Positions 20,453 through 27,453 of a DNA stretch of 64,000 nt are shown here, piece by piece. The DNA lies in the NCBI RefSeq assembly GCF_023634845.1, contig NZ_JAMLJL010000002.1, forward strand, positions 342,754 through 406,753, in the 5' to 3' direction. The stretch comes from Flavobacterium amniphilum. Its GTDB lineage: Bacteria; Bacteroidota; Bacteroidia; Flavobacteriales; Flavobacteriaceae. The stretch's first letter is position 1. Every line of letters starts with the position of its first letter. The notes below the pieces were generated by a model. It worked only from the letters and a program-made list of their open reading frames with translations. It was not told the origin of the DNA and searched no databases. The translations under genes and the position numbers were made by a program.

Positions 20453-20490
20453 CTAAAGCCTAATGTTAACAACAATTAGGCTTTTTTTGT
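20453..20490 (+). terminator. Terminator after the acyl-CoA reductase gene
   Basis: Arms AAAGCCTAAT (20455-20464) and ATTAGGCTTT (20475-20484) are followed by a run of T. A separate 14-bp palindrome, CGAAAACGTTTTCG, lies just before it at 20431-20444. Confidence 0.85.
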
Positions 20491-20550
20491 TCAGTATTTC
20501 ACGAAATTTGTGCTGATTTTAATAAATCCGATAAACAACACTTAAAAACA

Positions 20551-21621
20551 ATGAAAAAACACAATTACAGCGCCGGGCCATGTATTTTACCACAGGAAGT
20601 TTTTGAACAGTCAGCAAAGGCTGTCCTTAATTTTAACGGAATGGATTTATCCATCCTTGAAATTTCACACCGTAGTAAAGAATTTGTCTCGGTGATGGAA
20701 GAAGCACGTGCTTTGGTTCTTGAACTTCTTGGATTGGAAGGCAAAGGTTATCAGGCATTATTTTTACACGGAGGTGCCAGTTTGGAATTTTTAATGGTTC
20801 CTTACAACCTAATGAAAGAAAATGGTAAGGCAGCATATCTTGATACCGGAACATGGGCAAGCGGAGCTATCAAAGAAGCCAAACACTTTGGAGAAACCAT
20901 TGTTGTAGCTTCCTCAAAAGCCGATAATTATACACATATCCCTAAAAACTACAAAATTCAGGCTGATGCAGATTATTTTCACTGCACCAGTAACAATACC
21001 ATTTTCGGGACGCAGATGAAGTCTTTTCCGGAATTGAATATTCCGGTTGTTTGTGACATGAGTTCGGATATTTTTTCAAGATCGCTTGATTTCTCTAAAT
21101 TTGACCTTATTTATGCCGGTGCCCAAAAAAATATGGGACCAGCCGGAGCTACTTTGGTTGTGGTTAAAGAAGAAATTTTAGGTAAAACGGGAAGATATAT
21201 TCCATCGATGTTGGATTATCAACAACATATTGCCAAAGAAAGTATGTACAATACCCCGCCGGTATTCCCTATTTATGCTTCTTTGCTGACATTACAATGG
21301 TTGAAAAACCAAGGCGGAATCAAAGCCATTGAAAAGCAAAACGAAGCAAAAGCAAATTTACTGTATACCGAAATTGACCGAAATCCTTTATTCAAAGGAA
21401 CGGCTTCAGTTGAAGACAGAAGTTCCATGAACGCTACTTTTGTACTGAATGATGAAAGTCATGCCGAAACTTTTGATAAACTTTGGAAAGCTGCCGGGAT
21501 TTCAGGATTGACAGGCCACCGATCGGTAGGTGGTTACCGTGCATCAATGTACAATGCCTTGCCACTTGAAAGCGTTCAGGTTCTGGTTGACGTAATGAAA
21601 GATTTGGAAAGTAAAATATAA
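20551..21621 (+). CDS. serC: Phosphoserine aminotransferase
   Basis: The protein has 356 residues. SerC converts 3-phosphohydroxypyruvate and glutamate to phosphoserine (and acts in vitamin B6 synthesis). The start KHNYSAGPCILPQ is standard. The PLP-binding lysine lies in DLIYAGAQKNMGPAG (about residue 192), and the C-terminal GHRSVGGYRASMYNALP is conserved. The next gene is serA, giving the serine synthesis pair; 111 bases holding a strong hairpin separate them. Confidence 0.94.
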   Translation: MKKHNYSAGPCILPQEVFEQSAKAVLNFNGMDLSILEISHRSKEFVSVMEEARALVLELLGLEGKGYQALFLHGGASLEFLMVPYNLMKENGKAAYLDTGTWASGAIKEAKHFGETIVVASSKADNYTHIPKNYKIQADADYFHCTSNNTIFGTQMKSFPELNIPVVCDMSSDIFSRSLDFSKFDLIYAGAQKNMGPAGATLVVVKEEILGKTGRYIPSMLDYQQHIAKESMYNTPPVFPIYASLLTLQWLKNQGGIKAIEKQNEAKANLLYTEIDRNPLFKGTASVEDRSSMNATFVLNDESHAETFDKLWKAAGISGLTGHRSVGGYRASMYNALPLESVQVLVDVMKDLESKI

Positions 21622-21624
21622 CTA

Positions 21625-21718
21625 GCCCCGATAGCAGCGGCATCCTTTTTACCGGGTCATTGAGGCTCCCGAAATGACCCGGTAAAAAGATAAAGCGGAT
21701 AGCGGGAAGAGCTCCTAA
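21625..21718. repeat. Nested hairpin element between serC and serA
   Basis: A perfect 17-bp inverted repeat (21645-21661 and 21673-21689, loop of 11 bases) sits inside a second, outer pairing between CCCCG (21626-21630) and CGGG (21702-21706). From memory, intergenic elements starting AGCCCCGATAGCAGCGG and ending AGCGGATAGCGGGA-AGCTCCT recur in Flavobacterium genomes with variable inner stems. It could be a mobile palindromic unit or a structured RNA that lowers readthrough into serA. There is no T run, so it is not a simple terminator. Confidence 0.7.
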
Positions 21719-21732
21719 ACAAAATAAACACA

Positions 21733-22692
21733 ATGAAAATTTTAGCAAACGACGGGATTTCAAAAAGCGGAATTGCACATTTGGAAGACGCCGGATTTGA
21801 AGTAATTACTACAAAAGTGGCTCAGGAACAGGTAGCCAATTATATAAACACGCATCAGGTTGCGGCATTATTAGTACGTAGTGCAACCAAAGTGCGTAAA
21901 GACATTATTGATGCATGTCCGTCCTTGAAAATCATTGGCCGTGGCGGCGTTGGAATGGACAATATCGATGTTGATTATGCTATTTCAAAAGATATACAGG
22001 TAATCAACACACCGGCTTCGTCATCAAACTCGGTGGCTGAACTGGTTTTTGCCCATTTGTTCAGTGGTGTTCGTTTTTTACATGATTCCAACAGAAATAT
22101 GCCACTGGAAGGTGACAGCAATTTTGACGGATTGAAAAAAGCGTATGCCAACGGAATCGAATTGAGAGGAAAAACAATCGGTATCATCGGTTTTGGGCGT
22201 ATTGGCCAGGCTGTAGCCAAAATGGCATTAGGACTGGGAATGAAAGTAATTGCTTCCGATAGTTTTGTAGGTAAAGCACAGATACGCGTTGAATTTTACA
22301 ATGACCAATTTATAGATGTAGAAATTTTTACCGAACCGGTTGAAGACTTATTAAAGCATTCTGATTTCATTACTTTACACGTTCCTTCACAAGACGGTTA
22401 CCTGATCTCGAAAAAAGAATTTGAGATCATGAAAGACGGTGTGGGAATCATCAACTGTTCGCGAGGTGGTATTATCAATGAAGTGGATCTGGTTGAAGCT
22501 TTGGACAGTAAAAAAGTTGCCTTCGCGGGACTTGATGTTTTCCAGGATGAACCAACACCGGCTGTACAGGTTTTAATGCATCCGCAGATCTCATTGACAC
22601 CACACATCGGAGCTGCTACGGTTGAAGCCCAGGACAGAATCGGGACTGAATTGGCAGATCAAATTATAACATTATTAAAACACGAAATCTAA
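21733..22692 (+). CDS. serA: D-3-phosphoglycerate dehydrogenase (short form)
   Basis: The protein has 319 residues. It oxidises 3-phosphoglycerate with NAD+, the first step to serine. Motifs: GRGGVGMDNIDVD, the nucleotide-binding GIIGFGRIGQAVAKMA, NCSRGGIINE, and the His of TPHIGAATVEAQ. It lacks the C-terminal ACT domain of longer SerA proteins, so it is unlikely to be feedback-inhibited by serine through that domain. Downstream of serC in the same direction. Confidence 0.9.
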   Translation: MKILANDGISKSGIAHLEDAGFEVITTKVAQEQVANYINTHQVAALLVRSATKVRKDIIDACPSLKIIGRGGVGMDNIDVDYAISKDIQVINTPASSSNSVAELVFAHLFSGVRFLHDSNRNMPLEGDSNFDGLKKAYANGIELRGKTIGIIGFGRIGQAVAKMALGLGMKVIASDSFVGKAQIRVEFYNDQFIDVEIFTEPVEDLLKHSDFITLHVPSQDGYLISKKEFEIMKDGVGIINCSRGGIINEVDLVEALDSKKVAFAGLDVFQDEPTPAVQVLMHPQISLTPHIGAATVEAQDRIGTELADQIITLLKHEI

Positions 22693-22743
22693 AATTATTT
22701 CTTACATTTATTGTACATTAACTTAATTAAATGAACAATTAAA

Positions 22744-23388
22744 ATGGCTGGAATTTTAGATTTAATTAATAGTGATTTAGGAAAGCAAATCATTAGCGGC
22801 ATTGGTAATCAAGCCGGTACAACAGAAAGTGAGACTTCATCAGTTTTAACATCAGCTTTACCCACGTTAGTCAACGCGATGCAGAATAATGCCACAACCG
22901 AAGAAGGTGCCGGAGGTTTACTTGGCGCTCTTTTAGGCGGGAAGCACGATGGCGGTTTACTGGACAATCTTGGCAGTATGCTGGGTGGCGGCGGAATTGA
23001 CACTGAAGACGGCGGAAAGATTCTGGGGCATGTGCTTGGTGGTGAACAATCGAATATTGAATCTAACCTAAGCCAAAGTACCGGTGTGAGTACTGATAAA
23101 ATAGGAATGATTCTAAAATTGGCAGCACCTATCCTAATGGCTTACCTTGCCAATAAAGCCAAAGGCAGTAACGTTCAGAGCGGAACAGATTTGGGCGGAT
23201 TATTAGGCGGTTTGCTCGGAGGTGGCAGTCAAAGCCAAGCCGAAGACTCTTCATCAGGCGGATCAATATTAACTTCGGTTTTGGATCAGGACGGCGACGG
23301 TCAACTAGGTGTAGGAGACGCAGTAGCCGCAGCCACTAAAAAAGGAGGTCTAGGCGGATTTTTAAGCAGTATATTCGGAAGGAAATAA
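22744..23388 (+). CDS. DUF937 domain protein
   Basis: The protein has 214 residues and is rich in Gly, Leu and Ser, with repeated GGLLGALLGG and GGLLGGLLGGG stretches. It matches the DUF937 (YidB-like) family by its start (ILDLINSDLGKQIISGIGNQAG) and the repeated low-complexity glycine loops. Residues 180-190 (DQDGDGQLGVGDA) look like an EF-hand or dockerin-type calcium loop. Function is unknown. It follows serA by 51 bases and ends at its own hairpin. Confidence 0.78.
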   Translation: MAGILDLINSDLGKQIISGIGNQAGTTESETSSVLTSALPTLVNAMQNNATTEEGAGGLLGALLGGKHDGGLLDNLGSMLGGGGIDTEDGGKILGHVLGGEQSNIESNLSQSTGVSTDKIGMILKLAAPILMAYLANKAKGSNVQSGTDLGGLLGGLLGGGSQSQAEDSSSGGSILTSVLDQDGDGQLGVGDAVAAATKKGGLGGFLSSIFGRK

Positions 23389-23392
23389 CAAT

Positions 23393-23424
23393 AAAACCAC
23401 GTTCTTATGGACGTGGTTTTTTTA
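23393..23424 (+). terminator. Terminator after the DUF937 gene
   Basis: Arms AAAACCACGT (23393-23402) and ACGTGGTTTT (23411-23420) are followed by T. It overlaps a possible upstream start of the next gene, so that gene more likely starts at 23437. Confidence 0.8.
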
Positions 23425-23436
23425 ATACATACAATC

Positions 23437-23874
23437 ATGAGAACTTTATTATTAATGTTGGTAATCATAACAAGTGTCATTTCGTGCAAAACTAAAAGCA
23501 CAGGCAGTTCCGGCGACAGTATGGCCAATGCCAAGTCGGTTCAGGGAGACACCGTTAAAATTGCCAATTCGGAACTGGAGTATGAGGTCATTATCATCGA
23601 TCCCGGATTCAATAACTGGTTAAATTCAAGGGCATTCCCAAGAGGATATCATTCAGAATCGTATCTGGAAGGTAAAAACCAATGGTATGTCCAGGAATGG
23701 AACAGAAGGGTATTACAGCCACAACGCTACGACCGTAATTTGTACGAAATGTCTATCAATTACGACCCTGCGATACATTATGGCTATGAAGTGAATTATT
23801 TGATTTATAATTACATGGTTTATTTTCAAAATACTTTTAAACAACAGCTTTACGGTTTTGTACCACCAAGGTAA
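23437..23874 (+). CDS. DUF6146-like lipoprotein
   Basis: The protein has 145 residues from ATG at 23437. An earlier in-frame ATG at 23407 lies inside the terminator hairpin and is rejected. A lipoprotein signal ends VISCKTK near residue 16. The core has a conserved aromatic block (DPGFNNWLNSRAFPRGYHSESYLEGKN in two parts) and YDPAIHYGYEVNYLIYNYMVYF, which I recall as the Flavobacteriia DUF6146 family. Function is unknown. The next gene starts 17 bases later. Confidence 0.72.
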   Translation: MRTLLLMLVIITSVISCKTKSTGSSGDSMANAKSVQGDTVKIANSELEYEVIIIDPGFNNWLNSRAFPRGYHSESYLEGKNQWYVQEWNRRVLQPQRYDRNLYEMSINYDPAIHYGYEVNYLIYNYMVYFQNTFKQQLYGFVPPR

Positions 23875-23891
23875 ATTTCTATATTTGCCTT

Positions 23892-24197
23892 ATGAAGAAA
23901 TTAAAAGAGCGTTGGGGCATCACATCCAATTGGCAGTTAGCCGTAATCTTCGTTGTATTTGCAATAAACGGTTCGCTGTCGGCGAAGATATCGTCTTTTT
24001 TAATGGATTTAATAGGTTTAAACAAACAAAACCTGCACTGGACATTATACTGGATAATCCTTTTAGTTTTAGTGCTTCCCTTGTACCCGTTCATGCTGAT
24101 TGCCATTGGTTATCTGTTCGGGCAGTTTGAGTTCTTCTTTAAATTTGGGAAGAAGATGCTGAAATCGATGGGTTTGGGTTTTGTTTTCAAGTCATAA
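23892..24197 (+). CDS. DUF6787-like small membrane protein
   Basis: The protein has 101 residues with two or three hydrophobic helices and a start of MKKLKERWGITSNWQLAVI. The WGITSNWQL and YPFMLIAIGYLFGQFEFF blocks are those of the DUF6787 family as I recall it. It follows the DUF6146-like gene by 17 bases and forms an operon with it. Function is unknown. Confidence 0.7.
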   Translation: MKKLKERWGITSNWQLAVIFVVFAINGSLSAKISSFLMDLIGLNKQNLHWTLYWIILLVLVLPLYPFMLIAIGYLFGQFEFFFKFGKKMLKSMGLGFVFKS

Positions 24198-24228
24198 AAA
24201 AATCCCGGAATACCGGGATTTTTATTAT
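24197..24228. terminator. Bidirectional terminator
   Basis: Arms AAAAATCCCGG (24198-24208) and CCGGGATTTTT (24213-24223) stand between convergent genes. Confidence 0.82.
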
Positions 24229-24231
24229 CTA

Positions 24232-24543
24232 CTATCTACTGTTTTTCCTGTCCATAAAATACTCATAGAGCCACGTTAATGTGAATGTAGGTATTATATC
24301 CAGACCGGGTATGATCTCTTCAATAAAGGCTACTATACCTCCTATTTTCCCCACACTTCCCTTAAATAGCATTGACAATGCAAAAGCGGCTATGGGAGCC
24401 CAGACAATATCAAATGCTTCACCTAAAAGCGGTATCGCATATGTCATCATACCAATGGCGTCAAACATTAAACTTAAAATCAGCTTACCAATTGTAGCCT
24501 GAGGCTTATAAACGGAAACCCCAACCTGTACCTCTTTTGTCAT
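24232..24543 (-). CDS. Small hypothetical membrane protein
   Basis: The protein has 103 residues. The N-terminus is soluble and two or three hydrophobic segments follow (about 20-38, 48-60 and 66-90). No family is recognised. It lies convergent with the DUF6787 gene and 51 bases downstream of msrA on the same strand, so it may share the msrA transcript. Confidence 0.55.
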   Translation of the reverse strand: MTKEVQVGVSVYKPQATIGKLILSLMFDAIGMMTYAIPLLGEAFDIVWAPIAAFALSMLFKGSVGKIGGIVAFIEEIIPGLDIIPTFTLTWLYEYFMDRKNSR

Positions 24544-24594
24544 GTTACAAAAAATTAATGATTACAATTCATCTACAGCAAAAGGGATGCCAGA

Positions 24595-25233
24595 TTATTT
24601 TTTCAGTTTGTCCTTGAAGTCTTTACGTACTTTTTCAACCTTTGGGGTAATGACATACGTACAGTATGATTTCTCCTTGTTTTGGTTATAATAATTCTGG
24701 TGGTAGTCTTCTGCGACATAAAAAGTTGAGGCATCACTTACTTTTGTTACTACTTTCTTGCCGTATGTATTCTCGTCGTTAAGCAGTTTGATATAAGCCA
24801 AGGCCAATTCTTTCTGTTTTTCATTAGTAGCGAAGATTTCACTGCGGTATTGCGAGCCTACATCGGCGCCCTGACGGTTAATGGTTGTAGGGTCATGGGT
24901 AGCAAAAAATATTTCCAGTAATTCCCCGTAACTTATTTTGGAGGGGTCGAAAACAATCTTAACTGCTTCGGCGTGTCCTGAATACCCGGAACACACTTCC
25001 TCATAAGTAGGGTTAGACGTTTTACCGCCTATATACCCCGGTTTAATACTCTGTACACCATTCAATTCTAAAAAAACTGCTTCTGTGCACCAGAAGCAAC
25101 CGCCTGCAAAAATGGCTATTTCCTTTCCGTTATTTGGGTTCATATCCTGGGGTTCTATTTTTTCCACGGGTTTAGCTTTGGATTCACAACTCATCGTCAG
25201 TAAAGATATTAAAGATAAAAATAATGTTCTCAT
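24595..25233 (-). CDS. msrA: Peptide methionine (S)-S-oxide reductase, exported form
   Basis: The protein has 212 residues from ATG at 25233, chosen because it begins with a lipoprotein signal (MRTLFLSLISLLTMSC). A start at 25392 would add a non-signal stretch and overlap the divergent promoter. The catalytic cysteine is in GGCFWCTEAVF, followed by the conserved GYIGGKTSNPTYEEVCSGYSGHAE. MsrA repairs oxidised methionine; the lipobox places it in the periplasm or envelope. Divergent from the ABC ATPase gene. Confidence 0.9.
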   Translation of the reverse strand: MRTLFLSLISLLTMSCESKAKPVEKIEPQDMNPNNGKEIAIFAGGCFWCTEAVFLELNGVQSIKPGYIGGKTSNPTYEEVCSGYSGHAEAVKIVFDPSKISYGELLEIFFATHDPTTINRQGADVGSQYRSEIFATNEKQKELALAYIKLLNDENTYGKKVVTKVSDASTFYVAEDYHQNYYNQNKEKSYCTYVITPKVEKVRKDFKDKLKK

Positions 25234-25375
25234 GGTTTCTTCTTTTACCAAATTTAAAAAATTAGTCAGCTGTAATTTTGTTCTTAACGAAACTTTATCA
25301 CTATATACGCAGAATATCAACTGGTGGATTTTATAAAACCCGAAAAACTTTGTTTCTTTGTACAAACTGATAAGG

Positions 25376-26059
25376 ATGATCAAAGCAACCAATATTCATA
25401 AATATTATGACCAACTCCAGGTTTTAAAAGGAGTTGATTTACATATCCAAAAAGGAGAAATCGTTTCCATAGTGGGGGCTTCAGGAGCCGGAAAAACCAC
25501 TTTACTGCAGATTCTGGGAACGCTTGACAAACCTTCTGCCGATAAAGCCACAAGCCTTTTCATTAATGGTGAAGATGTATTGAAGATGAATGACAAATCC
25601 TTATCGAAGTTCAGAAACCTGAATTTAGGTTTTATCTTTCAGTTTCATCAACTATTGCCTGAGTTTACGGCGCTGGAGAATGTTTGCATTCCTGCCTATA
25701 TTGCCAATAAGCCCAAAAAAGAAACTGAGGAAGAGGCAATACGTTTACTGACTTATCTTGGATTGGGACACCGCATCAACCATAAACCGAATGAACTTTC
25801 GGGGGGTGAACAACAACGTGTTGCAGTTGCCCGTGCGTTGATTAATAAGCCGGCGGTTATATTTGCCGATGAACCTTCAGGAAATTTAGATACCCATACG
25901 GCAGAGAACCTGCACCAATTATTCTTCAAGCTGAGGGATGAATTCGGGCAGACGTTTGTTATTGTGACCCATAACGAAGAACTGGCTAATATGGCCGACC
26001 GTAAACTGACCATGGTGGATGGGGATATCCGTAAGGAAGTTATGAGTTATGAGTTATGA
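25376..26059 (+). CDS. ABC transporter ATP-binding protein (LolD/MacB type)
   Basis: The protein has 227 residues from ATG at 25376. Motifs: Walker [12 protein letters not shown] loop [16 protein letters not shown], signature LSGGEQQR, Walker [13 protein letters not shown] and the switch His (VTHNEE). The [18 protein letters not shown] block is typical of the LolD/MacB/FtsE group, which power lipoprotein release or efflux. No permease gene is next to it, as usual for LolD in Bacteroidota. The last five residues and the stop codon are encoded inside a 7-bp tandem repeat, so the natural C-terminus may have been altered. Confidence 0.86.
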   Translation: MIKATNIHKYYDQLQVLKGVDLHIQKGEIVSIVGASGAGKTTLLQILGTLDKPSADKATSLFINGEDVLKMNDKSLSKFRNLNLGFIFQFHQLLPEFTALENVCIPAYIANKPKKETEEEAIRLLTYLGLGHRINHKPNELSGGEQQRVAVARALINKPAVIFADEPSGNLDTHTAENLHQLFFKLRDEFGQTFVIVTHNEELANMADRKLTMVDGDIRKEVMSYEL

Positions 26060-26097
26060 GTTATAAATTATGAGTTATAAATTATGAGTTATGAGTT
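26042..26097. repeat. Eight-unit 7-bp tandem repeat (ATGAGTT/ATAAATT)
   Basis: Eight consecutive 7-mers in the order ATGAGTT x3, ATAAATT, ATGAGTT, ATAAATT, ATGAGTT x2. The array starts inside the ABC ATPase gene and runs to 43 bases before the next ATG. Confidence 0.9.
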
Positions 26098-26139
26098 ACT
26101 ATCATACTCCCGGTATCATTTCACTTGCTGTTATACTCT

Positions 26140-26904
26140 ATGAATCTATCTGAACTTAAAGAGTTTCTGGACGAAAAAGCCAGTTTATACAATAATCCCG
26201 ACTTTATCGAAAGTGATCCGATTCAGATACCGCATGCCTACAGTTTAAAGGAAGACATTGAGATATCCGGTTTTCTGGCTTCGGTAATTGCGTGGGGTAA
26301 CCGCAAGATGATTATCCGGAATGCCCAGAAGAAAATGGAACTCATGGGGAATTCCCCTTATGATTTTGTGATGAATCATACCGAAAGGGATCTGGAACCC
26401 CTTGAAACCTTTGTCCACCGGACCTTTAACGGTCAGGATTTTGCAGGATTCATTAAGGCGTTGAAAAACATCTATACTCATCACGGAGGCCTTGAGGCTG
26501 TTTTTTCACGGCATCAGGAAAAAGACTCGATGCAGAAAAGCATATCGGAATTTAAAAAAACCTTCTTTGAAACCGACCATTTAGCCCGTACCGAAAAGCA
26601 TTTACCCGACCCAATGGGAGGATCTGCGGCCAAGCGCATCAATATGTATCTGAGATGGATGTGCCGTCAGGACAATAGCGGAGTTGATTTCGGGATCTGG
26701 AAAAGTATACCTCCTTCCATCCTCTCCTGTCCTTTGGATGTACATTCGGGGAATGTGGCCCGCAAACTGGAAATTCTTACCCGTAAACAAAACGATGCCA
26801 AAGCTTTGGCTGAACTGGACCATAACCTGAGATTACTGGACCCGAATGATCCCGTAAAGTATGATTTTGCTTTGTTTGGATTGGGGGTTTTTGAAAATTT
26901 TTAG
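26140..26904 (+). CDS. TIGR02757 family protein
   Basis: The protein has 254 residues from ATG at 26140. The blocks FIESDPIQIPHAYSLKEDIEISGFLASVIAWGNRKMI and VDFGIWKSIPPSILSCPLDVHSGNVARKL are the conserved parts of the TIGR02757 family, which I recall as widespread in Bacteroidota and related in fold to DNA glycosylase/HhH proteins. A DNA-related role is possible but unproven. Downstream of the ABC ATPase gene after the 7-bp repeat. Confidence 0.78.
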   Translation: MNLSELKEFLDEKASLYNNPDFIESDPIQIPHAYSLKEDIEISGFLASVIAWGNRKMIIRNAQKKMELMGNSPYDFVMNHTERDLEPLETFVHRTFNGQDFAGFIKALKNIYTHHGGLEAVFSRHQEKDSMQKSISEFKKTFFETDHLARTEKHLPDPMGGSAAKRINMYLRWMCRQDNSGVDFGIWKSIPPSILSCPLDVHSGNVARKLEILTRKQNDAKALAELDHNLRLLDPNDPVKYDFALFGLGVFENF

Positions 26905-26959
26905 TTTGTTGTTTATTATTGCTCCACTATGCTACACAATACTTCTTATTTTCTTTTTA

Positions 26960-27083
26960 CGTCACCTCGAGTGTTTATATGAAATGAAATGGAATAAAAA
27001 TGTATCGAGAGGTAATACTTTTAAAAAGGTTCTCGATACAATTTTACCTCCTCGTTGTTACGGCAAAATCACTCGAACTGACG
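26960..27083. repeat. REP-like composite palindrome
   Basis: Outer arms CGTCACCTCGAGTG (26960-26973) and CACTCGAACTGACG (27070-27083) pair at 12 of 14 positions. Inner perfect arms TGTATCGAGA (27001-27010) and TCTCGATACA (27031-27040) sit within them. Such TCGAGTG / GTATCGAGA pairs recall repetitive extragenic palindromes of Flavobacteriia. Confidence 0.7.
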
Positions 27084-27133
27084 GTATTAATAACTTCTAA
27101 GAAGTATAAAAAACTAACTATCTAATAGTCCAA

Positions 27134-27164
27134 TATTACTTTGATATTACTTTGATATTACTTG
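27134..27164. repeat. 11-bp tandem repeat (ATTACTTTGAT)
   Basis: Two full copies and a partial third copy of ATTACTTTGAT. Confidence 0.75.
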
Positions 27165-27185
27165 GCTTCGAGGGCCTCAGCCACC
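27164..27185. repeat. CTTCGA-CTCAG-ACC motif, copy 1
   Basis: GGCTTCGAGGGCCTCAGCCACC resembles ACTTCGACAGGCTCAGTAACC at 34713-34733. A motif of this shape recurs between genes in Bacteroidota, from memory. Confidence 0.5.
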
Positions 27186-27249
27186 ATATACTACTTTGAT
27201 ACGGGTCAACCCTAACTTATACAGTAATTAAATATAAGTTGTACACGAC

Positions 27250-27282
27250 ATATATACGCTATATATACGCTATATATCAAAC
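27250..27282. repeat. 11-bp tandem repeat (ATATATACGCT)
   Basis: Two exact copies at 27250-27260 and 27261-27271, then a diverged copy. Confidence 0.75.
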
Positions 27283-27426
27283 TGAAATCCATTATACTAA
27301 TTGTGTAACTATTATTTAAGCCTGTTGTTGTTCTGTGCTAATGGGCAAATTGGTTTATGGCAGGGAGAATACAGAATTTTAGTTAAGTAAACCTTAAATT
27401 GAAATCCCATATTAGTGCTTATTTAG

Positions 27427-27434
27427 TAACTTTG
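27427..27434 (+). promoter_or_regulatory. -7 promoter box for the GAF gene
   Basis: TAACTTTG fits TAnnTTTG exactly and lies 20 bases before the ATG. No good -33 TTTG at standard spacing is seen. Confidence 0.55.
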
Positions 27435-27453
27435 ACGTAGTTTTATAAAAAGC

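Larger units (their letters stand above)
26905..27453. other. Long repeat-rich intergenic region
   Basis: This 549-base gap holds no supported gene. It contains the REP-like double palindrome (26960-27083), two arrays of 11-bp units (27134-27164 ATTACTTTGAT; 27250-27282 ATATATACGCT), a CTTCGAGGGCCTCAGCCACC motif (27164-27185) and, at the right end, the promoter of the GAF gene. Confidence 0.8.
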
